64,000 nucleotides of DNA, taken from contig NC_090280.1 of NCBI RefSeq assembly GCF_037392515.1, positions 29,517,118 to 29,581,117 on the forward strand. The letters run 5' to 3'. The notes beneath the pieces are model-generated. The model was not told where the DNA came from. It saw nothing but the letters and a program-made list of their open reading frames with translations, and ran no database searches. Positions 1 to 9,949 of this stretch are shown piece after piece. Numbering within the stretch: the stretch's first letter is position 1; every line of letters begins with the position of its first letter. The position numbers and the translations under genes are program-made. Source of the stretch: Haliotis asinina. Taxonomy: Eukaryota; Mollusca; Gastropoda; Lepetellida; Haliotidae.

Positions 1-2228
1 GTCAAGATAATTAAAGGTGAAGATACTAAATCTGGAGTCCATCATCTTAAACATGGAGATCAATTACAGATAAATCAGATATTGCAAAAAAACTGGGTGA
101 AACCCTCGCTAAACACTCTTTCTTTTCTAATTATGTGTCTACATTCCAAAAGTACCAAAAACAACATGAAAGGAAACCTATTAACTTCAGTTCTGATAAT
201 GGGGAATACTATAATGAACTATTTTCTGCTCACAAGCTCTATACGGCTCTTGAGCAAGTGAGTGAGTTTAGTTTTACGTCGCACTTAGCAATATTCCAGC
301 TATATGGCGACGGTCTGTAAATAATCGAGTCTGAACCAGACAATCCAGTGATCAACAACATGAGCATCGATCTGCGCAATGGGGAACCGATGACATGTGT
401 CAACCAAGTCAGCTAGTCTGACCACCCGATCCCGTTAGTCGCCTCTTACGACAAGCCTAGTCACCTTTTATGGCAAGCATGGGTTGCTGAAGGCCTATTC
501 TACCCCGGGACCTTCACAGGTCCTCTTGAGCAAGCCCACGATACTGCTACAGAAGCTGATAACATACATCATCAGCACTTACCAGAATCCTGTCTTCAAA
601 CTGTGTTGACTATTTTTGATTATATTTGGACATCGGTTAACTTTCCTCCCTCATGGCGTGACGCTATAGTAGTACCAATACCTAAACCTGCACGTGATCA
701 TACGGATCCGTCAAATTATCGAACAATTTCACTAACTAGCTGTGTTTGCAAAACCATGAAACGCATGATAAATAATCGACTTGTTTGATACTTCGAAACA
801 AAAGACCATATAACAGATATACAGTGTGGTTTCCGTAAAAATAGAGGTACTGTCGATCATTTAGTGCGTTTAGAATCATTTGTTAAAAACACTTTAATCT
901 ATAAACAACACGATGTGTATATCTTTTTGGATCTTGAGAAGGCATATGATACAACCTGGAAATATAGCATTTTAAGAGATTTACATGACTTCGGTTTGCC
1001 AGGTCGTTTGCCTGATTTGTGGCCAACTTTTTAAATGACAGACAATTCCAGGTCCGCGTGGGTTCTGCCCTTTTTGATCATTACAATCAGTATCAGGGTG
1101 TTCCACAAGGCAGTATTTTGTCTGTTTATGTCTCATTTTAGCATAAAGATCAACAGTTATTCTAAAGGCCTACGACTTCGTCTTGGTTCTTTTAGAACCT
1201 CAGAGTCTCCTATCGACAGTCTTTACGTCGAAGGTGATGACCCTTCTCTCAACCAACGCCGTATAAAACTATTTTTACAATACATTACAAACTTAGCTTC
1301 TAATGAGTCTAACCCCGCATTTAATTGTGTCTTTAATCCTCTTTATGAGGATTTGTATAACAAAACGTTTTCCCTTGTTCCGCCTCTTGGGCTCAGAATC
1401 AAGCCATTTCTTGCTGCTTCTAGCATTGAGCTGGAAAATATAGTTCTTCTCCTCCTGAGCAATTGGTTAGATCCCAAGTGGACCTAACATTAACTACATT
1501 TAAAAATGAGAGAAGAATATAATCAATTAAAACATAAATATAGTAATTAAAAATCATTATTTATCTGCCACTGTCATTGGATCGAAAACAATATCTTCTT
1601 GATTACCGGATAACAGCTCGAATTTTACAGCTGAAGCCATATCAACGGCTCTTAAATATATTCAAAGACACCCTAAACATTAACAGTATATAATCTTTTC
1701 AGACTCTCTTTCTTGCTTTCAGGCTATTAAAATATTTCTTGCCAACATTATTGATTTGTATAGTAATCTTGCTACTGTTGGTTACCCAGCCACGTTGGCG
1801 TTTCTGGTAACACAATGTGCGATCTTGCTGCCAAGGCAGCACTCAACAAATCTGAGACACCACTTCTTATTCCATACTCTGATTACAAAGCTAGCATTAG
1901 AACTTACATCCGTGATCTGATGCAGAAAACGTGATACACCCAAGTAGGTATGAATAAATTACATGAAATAAAACCGCATGTTGGTTACACTTACTTGGCA
2001 TTACATTTGGGCTGTCAGTCCAGATTTAAAAAGGTTATTTTACGACGATGTCGATATACCTATGCATACCTATTGAAATGTGAGGATCCTCCATTTTGTA
2101 TCCCTTTTGATGAGAGAGTAACGGTCAAGCATATCCCGCTTGACCGTGTTGAATTCTTCATCATAAGGAATAAGTATTTTACAGATAAAACAATTAAGGA
2201 CCTTTTTAACACTTTTAGGTATAATGTT
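1..2228 (+). mobile_element. Truncated I/Nimb-like LINE copy (L1), RT to C-terminus
   Basis: Non-LTR retrotransposon fragment entering from the left edge. It begins in the linker between endonuclease and reverse transcriptase, runs through an RT fragment (EKAYDTTWK near 935-960), the post-RT region (1150-1490), RNase H remnants (about 1600-1860) and the C-terminal region with a degenerate CIP..DERVTVKHI motif (2095-2130). Frames are broken by several stops and frameshifts, and the RT active-site segment after about 1140 is deleted. An R1 element interrupts it at 259-522. The 3' UTR is missing: the copy stops near 2228, where the 5' UTR of the next LINE begins head to tail. The I/Nimb-type assignment rests on RNase H plus the CCHC ORF1 seen in the neighbouring copy. 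This copy is inactive. Confidence 0.85.
259..522 (-). mobile_element. R1 SINE-like element inside LINE L1
   Basis: R1 reads on the minus strand from a head ACCTGTGAAGG to an ACTC microsatellite tail (seen on the plus strand as TGAGTGAG). It is flanked by a 12-bp direct repeat CTCTTGAGCAAG at 247-258 and 523-534, which is a target-site duplication splitting the LINE reading frame. No ORF. Diagnostic core: ATATAGCTGGAATATTGC-type tail segment, AATAATCGAGTCTG and GTCGTAAGAGGCGACTAA-like head (here slightly diverged). Variable-length target duplications and a microsatellite tail suggest a retroposed, LINE-mobilised element. Confidence 0.85.
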
Positions 2229-2430
2229 CACCCCAGATGTGTTTGGCACCCATGAAGAGCCACCTCCTCGTGGTGGGTGGTGGGTGACGCTAAGTGCTTT
2301 TCTCCCGTGTGGACCCGGGACAGAATGTGTTCACAGCACCCCATTGATTGTCGTAAGAGGCGACTAAATTGGGCAACCTGTTTGCCGTGGGTTGCGTCCC
2401 GTGTCGGTGAAGGACGGGATCCTGGTGGTT
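2229..2430 (+). promoter_or_regulatory. LINE 5' UTR, likely internal promoter region
   Basis: Non-coding leader between the end of copy L1 and ORF1 of L2. It holds GAAGAGCCACCTCC, a GTGGGTGGTGGGTG run, the segment ACCCGGGACAGAATG and ATTGTCGTAAGAGGCGACT. The latter two parts recur, in the same order, in the head of the R1 SINE-like elements. Non-LTR elements normally carry an internal promoter here; no promoter motif is proven from sequence. Confidence 0.55.
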
Positions 2431-3581
2431 GAGGGCATTTGGGTTTTTAACTGTGTTCCATTTGCCCAACACACCATCTTCGGCCCTTACTTCACCTAGA
2501 CGGGTGGTTGAATGGGCTGTCTCCAAAGGTATTCAAGGTATGGCTGGAGATGTGAAAAACATTAGACGATTACATTCGGGTGCACTGTTAGTTGAATGTA
2601 GTAAAACACAACAATCCACCAACCTGATGAACATCAAATCTTTCGTGGGCATTCCCGTCACAGCGTCTGCTCACAAAACCCTGAACACAAGCAAAGGTAT
2701 CGTTAGGGATCGAGACCGATTGTTTGACGAAAAGTCTGTTTACTTTTTCCTCTCCAAATGCACCCAAATCAGTGAAGGCAGGCTACTGTAATATTCAGGT
2801 TGATACATACATCCCCAACCCGCTCAGGTGTTTTAAATGCCAGAAATATGGACATGGTGTATCTACCTGCACATTGTCTGTTGTGTGTGCTCACTGTGGT
2901 GAGAAGACACACACAACAGAAGATTGTGACAGTGACTTTAGAAAATGCACCAACTGCTCAGGCGACCATTCATCTTCGTCAAAACAGTGCCCAATATGGA
3001 AAGAGCAAATGGAAATAAACAGAATAAAGTATACCCAAAACATCTTTTTTTCTGAAGCAAAACAACTGGTAAAGAGATCTGACCTTACAGACAGTTACGC
3101 TACAGTCGCAAAACCACCATCTGAGTCCAGATCTAAAATAACAAAATCATCTACAGGCTGCCAAACTACCTTGACTTGGGTAAATTGCGATTCTCCACAG
3201 CTTTTATCCCCTACTATGTCATCTCAGACTGAGGAATCACTTCCTAGTACCTCAAAGTCTTCTTCTGCTAACAAGTCATCATCTCAGTCGAACTCAAAAT
3301 CTCAGTCGACAGCTGATAGTCAGCAAACGGTAAAAAGGAAACCGAAGCCTAAGGCTGATGCTTCAAAACAACAAAGTGGCAGAGCTCCTAAAGGGTCAGA
3401 GAACAAAATTCAATTGTTCAATAAATATGGGTCTCTTGAAGACATGGACGTTTCTGAAAACGTCCATTCTATGGCACATAGCTTGTCGCCCTCCAAAAGA
3501 GTGCGGGGTAGATCCCCAATAAATCCCCCCAAAAGACAGTTTATTCCAGTAATATTGTACAGTGGAACTGCAGAGGATTGA
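2429..3581 (+). pseudogene. LINE ORF1, CCHC zinc-knuckle RNA-binding protein (frameshifted)
   Basis: Gag-like ORF1 of L2, expected to coat element RNA. The first part (to about 2790) encodes a stretch containing VVEWAVSKGIQ and VECSKTQQSTNLMNIKS, an RRM-like or pre-knuckle region in this family. The frame then changes near 2750 and continues with PNPLRCFKCQKYGHGVSTC, CAHCGEKTHTTEDC and CTNCSGDHSSSSKQC: three closely spaced CCHC-type knuckles at about 2815-3000. A Ser/Lys-rich tail follows. ORF1 ends in TGA at 3579-3581, overlapping the start of the ORF2 endonuclease frame, the compact arrangement normal for these elements. One frameshift is visible. Confidence 0.8.
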
Positions 3582-6500
3582 GGACTAATTTACATGAATT
3601 ACAGCTATTAGTCCAAGATTTTACACCTTCAGCGATATGTCTCCAGGAGACATATTTAAAGCAAACAGATACATTTGACCTTCGTCATTTTAATGCATAT
3701 CATTGTTATTCCCCTCCGGGTGATAGGGCCAGTGGCGGATCATCCATTCTAGTCAGACAAAACGTTATTCAAAGCCCTGTTCCACTTACTGCTAATATGC
3801 AGGCTGTTGCTGTGAGAATTACTTTACATGTAGCGTTTACGCTATGCTCTCTTTATATTTCTCCGTCGACGGCGTTTGCCAAAACCGATCTTCAAGCTCT
3901 ATACGATCAGCTCCCGAAGCCCTGTATTCTAATGGGAGATTTAAATGGGCACAACCCACTCTGGGGTAGTGTAACTACAAACGCTAAAGGTAAATTGTTG
4001 GAGGACTTTTGTTCTGATAATGATTAATGTATTTATAATGATGGTTCCAACACATATTTACACCCTGGTACAGGGGCCTATTCTGCTCTCGACTTGTCAC
4101 TCACAAATTCAGAACTACTAAATGAATTCGAATGGTCAGTCCACGATGACCTCTGTGGAAGTGACCATTTTCCTACAATATTAAAAGCTGTAATTCCCTC
4201 TGATGTTCCTCCATCATCAAGGCGGAATTTTAAAAAGGCTAACTAGGCTTTATATGAAACACTGTGTGCTGAAAAGCTTAAACCTGAACGTTTTATTGAC
4301 ATTCCTGATGCTATTAAGTGTTTTTCTGATGAATTGAATTCCATAGCTGATGTGTGTATACCAAATTCCTCTGTAGTTCCACATATTCGAAAACCATGGT
4401 TCAAATATGAGTGCAAACAAGCTAGGAAGGCAAGGAAAAAAGCAGAACATTATTTCCGTCGCCATCCTATGGTGCATAATTTAAATAAATTCAAACTTTT
4501 TAATGCTAAAGCACGGCGTACTTTTAAATAGAACAAACGCCAATCTTGGCAAAATTATGTAGCTAAAATAAATTCTCGGACACCCATGTCCCAGGTATGG
4601 AACATGGTCCAGAAAATTAAAGGTAAAGGTACTAAATCCACTATCCATCATCTTAAACATGGAGATCGATTGCTTACTGATAATTCAGATATTGCTAACA
4701 AACTGGGTGAAACACTTGCTTAACACTCTTCCTCTTCACATTATGCACCTAAATTCCAGTAATATCAAAAACAGGAAGAAAAGAAAAAAATATTAATTTC
4801 AATTCTGATAATGGGGAAGAATATAATGAAACTTTTTCTATTCATGAACTCCATACTGCTCTTGATCAAGCTCATGACACTGCTACAGGAGCTGATAACA
4901 TACATTATCAACTCCTGAAGCACTTACCAGAATCCTGTTTAGAGACGCTCTTATCGGTTTTTGATGATATTTGGACTGCCGGAAAATTTCCTTCTTCATG
5001 GCGTGATGCCATAGTAGAACCAATACCTAAACCTGGACGGGATCATACTGATGCATCCAATTATCGTCCGATTTTATTAACTAGCTGTGTTTGCAAAACC
5101 ATGGAACACATGATAAATAATCGACTTGTTTGGTACTTGGAAACTAATAACCCCATAACAGATATACAGTGTGGTTTCCGTCAAAACAGAGTGAGTGAGT
5201 GAGTGAGTGAGTGAGTTTAGTTTTACGCCGCACTCAGCAATATTACAGCTATATGGCGGCGGTCTGTAAATAATCGAGTCTGGACCAGACAATCCAGTGA
5301 TCAACAACATGAGCATCGATCTGCGCTATTGGGAACGGATGACATGCGTCAACCAAGTCAGCGATCCTGACCACCCGATCCCGTTAGTCGCCTCTTAAGA
5401 CAAGCTGAGTCGCCTTTTATGGCAAGCATGGGTTGCTGAAGGCGTATTCTACCCCGGGACCTTCACGGGTGCGTCAAAACAAGTACAGTCGATCACTTAG
5501 TGCGTTTAGAATCATTTGTTAAAAACGCACTGATCAATAAACAACACGCTGTATCTATCTTTTTGGATCTTGAGAAGGCATATGATACAACCTGGAAATA
5601 TGGCATTTTAAGGGATTTACATGACTTCGGTTTGCGAGGTCGTTTGCCTCAATTTATTGCCAACTTTTTAAATGACAGACAGTTCCAGGTCCGTGTAGGT
5701 TCTACCCTGTCTGATCATTACAATCAGGATCAGGGTGTTCCACAAGGCAGTATTTTGTCTGTCACTCTTTTTAGCATCAAGATCAACAATTTATCTAAAG
5801 TTTTAAAAGATTCAATTGATGGATCGTTATTTGTGGATGATTTTAATATTTCTTCTCGTGGAAAAAATATGCATACTATTGAACGACAAATGCAGCTTTG
5901 TTTAAACAAAATAGATAAATGGTGTCTTGAAAATGGCTTCAAATTTTCTAAATCAAAAACCAATTGTGTACACTTCTGCCGTAAATATATACCGCATAAA
6001 GACCCAGAAATATTTCTAAGTGGCACCCCTATCAAAGTTGTCAAGGAGGCTAAGTTCTTGGGACTTATTTTTGATTCACATTTGACCTTTTTGCCGCATA
6101 TTAAATCCCTAAAAGCCAAATGCTTGAAGGCTCTCGATTTATTAAAGGTTGATTCTAATTCAAAATGGGGCGGGGATCAGTCTACCCTCCTTCACTTATA
6201 TAGATCACTCGTGCGATCGAAACTTGATTACGGCTCCATCGTATATGGTGGAGCTTGTCAAAGCAACCTAAAACTACTTGATCCTGTGCACCAAGGCCTA
6301 AGACTTTGTCTCGGTTCTTTTACAACTTCTCCTATCGACAGTCTGTACGTCGAGGCTGATGAGCTTTCTCTCAACCATCGCCGTATAAAACTATCTTTAC
6401 AGTACATTACAAAATTAGCTTCTAATGAGTTTAATCCTGCAATTAATTGTGTCTTTAATCCTCTTTATGAGGATTTGTATAACAAAACGTCTTCCCTTGT

Positions 6501-7510
6501 TCCGCCTCTTGGGCTCAGTATTAAACCATTTCTTGCTGCTTCTAGTATTGAGCTGGAAAATATAGCTCCTTCCCGTCTTCTTTCTTCTCCTCCTTGGCAG
6601 TTGGTTAGGCCCCAAGTGGACCTAACATTAAGTACATTTAAAAAATCAGAAACGAATGAATTACAATACAAACAAGAATATAATCAACTAAAACATAAAT
6701 ATAGCAAATATAAATCCTTATTTACAGATGATCTCCAAGGACGGTGGTGCAGTTGCTTGTGCCACTGTCATTGGATCCAGAACAATATCTTCTAGATTAC
6801 CAGACAACACCTCTATTTTTACAGCTGAAGCCAATGCCATACTAACGGCTCTTAAATATATTCAAAGACATCCTAAACATAAACAATATATAATCTATTC
6901 CGACTCTTTTTCTTGTCTTCAGGCTATTAAAATATGTCTTGTAAACATCCAGTTTTAATTGATATTATTGAATTGTATAATGATCTTGCTACTGGCCAAT
7001 ACGACATCATCTTCTGTTGGTTACCCAGCCACGTAGGCATTTCTGGTAACACAATAGCCGATCTTGCTGCCAAGGCAGCACTCAACAAATCTGTGACACC
7101 ACTTCTTATTCCATACACTGATTATAAAGCTAGCATTAGATCTTATATCCGTGATCTGATGCAGAAGATGTGGGACACCCAGGTAGGCATCAATAAATTA
7201 CATGAAATAAAACCCTATATTGGTTATTCCTACTTGGGTTGTCAGTCCAGATTTGAAGAGGTAATCATGCGGCGATGTCGTATTGGCCATACTAGCTATA
7301 TTCTCATTCATGCCTATTGAAAGGTGAAGATCCTCCGTTTTGTATCCCTTGTGATGAGAGAACCACGGTCAAGCATATCCTGCTTGACTGTGTTGAATTC
7401 TCCATCATAAGGGATAAATATTTGAATGTCAAAACAATGAAGGACCTTTTTAACTCTTTAACATTTAATTCTTGGATTTTTAAAAGAAATTGATTTCATT
7501 GTTGAATTTT
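3542..7510 (+). pseudogene. LINE ORF2: endonuclease, reverse transcriptase, RNase H (broken)
   Basis: ORF2 polyprotein of L2. The APE-type endonuclease opens with NIVQWNCRGLRTN (3551) and shows CLQETYL, GGSSILVRQ and ILMGDLNGHNPLWG (to 4027). The RT domain shows YRPILLTSC, then after the R1 insertion FLDLEKAYDTTWK (5552-5590), GVPQGSIL (5733-5757) and FVDD (about 5829-5842) in place of the more usual YxDD. RNase H shows FTAEANAILTALKYIQ, IYSDS and WLPSHVGISGNT..DLAAKAAL (6820-7090). The C-terminal region keeps CIPCDE..TVKHILLDCVEF in a shifted frame (about 7339-7400). Stops occur in the endonuclease-RT linker, with shifts before and after RNase H, so no continuous product remains. Longest open stretch: 5500-6795 (431 codons). 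Confidence 0.85.
5189..5471 (-). mobile_element. R1 SINE-like element inside LINE L2 RT
   Basis: Minus-strand R1 with head ACCCGTGAAGGTCCC (right side) and an (ACTC)n tail seen as (GTGA)n at 5191-5216 on the plus strand. It sits between direct repeats CGTCAAAACA at 5179-5188 and 5472-5481, a 10-bp target duplication of the LINE RT sequence. The microsatellite is still pure for about six units, so this is one of the younger R1 copies here. Confidence 0.88.
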
Positions 7511-8044
7511 GATTATTATGGTAATTCATGGTAGTTTAGATCAGTAACTTGAATTGTTAGTGGCTGTACCCTCAAAGGGGGTTGAAGTACCGTAAAATTA
7601 TTGTCCTCCTGAGAGGGTACGTAAGTCCCAAAACATTTCCTGTCCGTTTAGACTTCCACTGTTTTTAATCGTAGCATATGTCTATTTTTAAATTTTGGCT
7701 AGATGGGACTAAATTGCTAACGGCTGAGGGGACGATGTAAATCCAACTGGGGTCCATGAAGGTAGCAAAGGTACTGTAAGTCCCCATGGTCCCTAGTATG
7801 GTAATCTACCTTCAGGTGTTGGCAATCTATAGCCTGATTTTATGTTGTATTGTCCGAATAGTGATATTAGTTTTAACTTTCTACGCTAGTTTTAATTCAA
7901 ATTGTGATATCCTAGTTGTTTTACTGTCCTTCGCCGACAGATTTTATAACATACATATAGTCTTTTTCTTTGCTAAATGTTCTCGTCACAATATGGCTCA
8001 GATATTGCCGATGTGACGTTAAATATTAACTCACTCACTCACTC
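7511..8044 (+). repeat. LINE 3' UTR and ACTC-repeat tail of L2
   Basis: Reference 3' UTR of the family. Blocks in order: the CAAAGGGGGTTGAAGTACCG box, GAGAGGGTACGTAAGTCCCA, GGCTGAGGGGACGATGTAAA, GGTACTGTAAGTCCCCATGG, a TGGCAATCTATAGCC region, CTGTCCTTCGCCGACAG, and the tail ATATGGCTCAGATATTGCCG through GTGACGTTAAATATTAACTC(ACTC)n. Pieces of this sequence make up most of the other repeat fragments in the window. Confidence 0.8.
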
Positions 8045-8334
8045 CAGGGATGTTTTGGTTTGATTTTCGAGTTTGAGGACTTATTAAAGTTAATAAAATG
8101 GGTGTTATGTCGTGGAAATCAGGCAGGATGTGTGGGGACATGTATAAATGAGAGGTACGTGTGCATAGTTTTGAATGTCACCGAATTCTTAGCGTACATT
8201 TCAGCTTGAAATCGGAGCGAGTCGATGTCGGCACGATAATCCAATATGGCAGCTGCTGCTCCTTTACTCTATTACTATATATGACGTGAGTGTATATCCA
8301 TGGTCTATGTTTAACCTACAGTGCGATATCGGGT
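8045..8334. other. Unassigned intergenic DNA
   Basis: No convincing ORF or known repeat. It separates the tail of L2 from the next 3'-UTR fragment. Confidence 0.4.
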
Positions 8335-8590
8335 TCATGTGTATGGTGATCTACCTTTAGTTGTTGGCAATCTGTAGCCTGTTTTTGTATTGTATTGTCC
8401 GAATCGTGATATTCGTTTTAACTTTTCACGCTAGTTTTAATTCCATTTGTGATATTCTAGTTGTTTTACTGTCCTTTGTTGACAGTTTTTATGATATACA
8501 TATATTCCATTTCAGTGGTAAATATTCTTGTGACGATATGGCTGAAATATTGCCGAAGTGACGTTAAATATTAACTCACACACTCACTCG
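8335..8590 (+). repeat. 5'-truncated LINE 3'-UTR fragment
   Basis: Begins near TATGGTGATCTACCTTTAG and runs through CTGTCCTTTGTTGACAG to ATATGGCTGAAATATTGCCG, GTGACGTTAAATATTAACTC and an ACTC-rich tail. It contains only the last quarter kilobase of the LINE, as expected from severe 5' truncation during target-primed reverse transcription. Confidence 0.75.
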
Positions 8591-8804
8591 TCCACATTGC
8601 ATTCAGACCACCCAGCTGTTTAACATGGGTACCTGAAAAGTGTTAATCTTTGTCTTAACGTAGGGGGCTGACACGTTAAAAGAACAGCGCGTCAGATAGC
8701 CCTGTGCGAGGATTCTTAATTTAGGTCACAGACACCGTCGTTTGTTTTCTGCCATAGATTAATCGAAATTAGGCTTAGAAGTTATTGAATATGGCATCTT
8801 AGAA

Positions 8805-8963
8805 AAGAAATACAGTTCGCTCTACCACCATGTATAGTGTAATAAAGCACACTTTCGCCCTGAACTATTATAACGTTAAAGCACTCGGACGCAAGTATAA
8901 TAGTTCAGGGCGAAATAGTGCTTTATTACACTATACATGGTGGTAGAACAAACTATATTTCTT
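8805..8963. mobile_element. Fold-back (MITE-like) inverted repeat
   Basis: Two arms of about 68 bp, left about 8805-8872 and right about 8896-8963, separated by a 23-base loop. The arms are almost perfectly complementary: ACCACCATGTATAGTGTAAT on the left and its reverse complement on the right, and CGCCCTGAACTATTATA beside the loop on both sides. Only a few mismatches are visible. No ORF. A non-autonomous fold-back DNA transposon is the simplest reading; flanking target duplications are not clear. Confidence 0.75.
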
Positions 8964-8989
8964 AACTAGGGCCCGTGTAGATAACCTAA

Positions 8990-9262
8990 GTAATGGAAGT
9001 TCCTATGGTCCCTAGTATGGCGTTCTATCATTAGTTGTGGTGATCTATAGCCCATTTATATTTTTGTCTTGGTCTCATTTAATGATATCGTTTTATGATT
9101 ACCTGGAACTTTTACCTTCTCTCTGATACTATATTTTCACTGTTCTTCGTCAACATTTGTTTGGTAAATATTAATTATTGTATTATAAATGATTGTGTTC
9201 ATCACTGTATGGCTGAAACATTGCCGATGTGACAATACATACAAGTTCTCTCTCTCACTCAT
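8990..9262 (+). repeat. LINE 3'-UTR fragment
   Basis: Starts near TTCCTATGGTCCCTAGTATG, passes TGGTGATCTATAGCCC and a diverged CTGTTCTTCGTCAACA box, and ends with GTATGGCTGAAACATTGCCG and a short ACTC-type tail. More diverged than the 8335-8590 copy. Confidence 0.65.
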
Positions 9263-9319
9263 TATTTAAACTAGCACAATAATTGATTCTTAAGAATTAT
9301 GTCAAGATTATGTAACACT

Positions 9320-9395
9320 ATCCGCCATGATATTGCTGGTATATTCTGAAAGCGGCGTAAAAGACTACTCATTCATTCACTGAGGTATCTGCAGA
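9320..9395 (+). repeat. SINE tail fragment
   Basis: Tail segment GATATTGCTGGTATATTCTG followed by GCGGCGTAAAAGACTACTCA and an ATTC/ACTC microsatellite. It resembles the tail of the tRNA-derived SINE at 40165-40330 and lies in the 3' flank shared with gene copy B. Confidence 0.55.
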
Positions 9396-9865
9396 GTGTT
9401 CTGAAACAGAATCGCAATCACTGTGCCAGTGCCACAGCCCATAACACCCACAATGTTGTCTTGCTCATAACATCCACTATGTTGTCTGGGTCAGTCGTTA
9501 AGATCCAAAGATTGTCGACGGCTTCTTGACAAAGGCATGATCAATCCTAGATACTTGTTGCTATATTCTCGCATGATCGCTGCAGAGGACACCCCAACTG
9601 CGCTTCACACATAGTACCCTTTGTACCGAAACTTCTCCCACGCTCATCATTCGGCGACAATAAGTGAAGACCCAATCTGTTGATATAATGTATGTAGCTT
9701 TATAAGCACACTATTACTAGTTTTATATAACGTCAAAGATGAAATATTGCCCACGTTAGACTTTAACTATCTCACTCAACGTGAAAGCACATGTGTCTTT
9801 CTTCTTTGACTTCAATAAATCTGGACAGAAACATACCAAATCACAACCCACATGGAGATTTAATA
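9396..9865. repeat. 3' flank of gene A, inverted match to the 3' flank of gene B
   Basis: GTGCCAGTGCCACAGCCCA and the CATCCACTATGTTGTCT segment correspond, inverted, to the stretch at about 40380-40450 downstream of copy B. The same block includes a tRNA-SINE piece at about 9570-9660 with CACACATAGTACCC (the reverse of the GGTACAATGTGTGAAG type sequence). The A/B duplication therefore extended beyond the gene. Confidence 0.6.
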
Positions 9866-9868
9866 ATC

Positions 9869-9874
9869 TTTATT
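9869..9874 (-). terminator. Polyadenylation signal AATAAA of gene A
   Basis: On the minus strand AATAAA lies about 75 bases after the TAG stop of copy A. Copy B has AATAAA at the matching distance. Confidence 0.65.
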
Positions 9875-9949
9875 CCATCAATGACAGGCAGCCATCTACG
9901 AGAATTTCAGTCCTAAGATCAGCCATGTTCTGAGGATAAGTGTTTTCAC

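Larger units (their letters stand above)
2229..8044 (+). mobile_element. Near full-length I/Nimb-like LINE (L2)
   Basis: The most complete copy of the dominant LINE. Order: 5' UTR (about 2229-2430), ORF1 with CCHC knuckles (to 3581), ORF2 with endonuclease, RT, RNase H and C-terminal Cys/His motif (about 3542-7510), and 3' UTR (about 7511-8044). The 3' UTR has a conserved block (CTGTACCCTCAAAGGGGGTT and GAGGGTACGTAAGTCCC) and a terminal domain ATATGGCTCAGATATTGCCG followed by GTGACGTTAAATATTAACTC and (ACTC)n. The body is interrupted by an R1 insertion at 5189-5471. Several in-frame stops and frameshifts in both ORFs make it defective. RNase H together with a gag-like ORF1 supports the I/Nimb/Jockey side of LINE diversity rather than L1, CR1 or RTE; the exact clade needs a tree. 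Confidence 0.88.

Noticed and set aside
2290-2526. 78-codon minus frame over the LINE leader
   Set aside because: No domain; lies in the LINE 5' UTR and ORF1 start.
5191-5216. (GTGA)n as an independent microsatellite locus
   Set aside because: It is the tail of the R1 insertion; the many GTGA/ACTC runs in the window are LINE or SINE tails.
5730-6119. 129-codon minus-strand open frame
   Set aside because: Antisense shadow of the LINE RT frame at 5500-6795.
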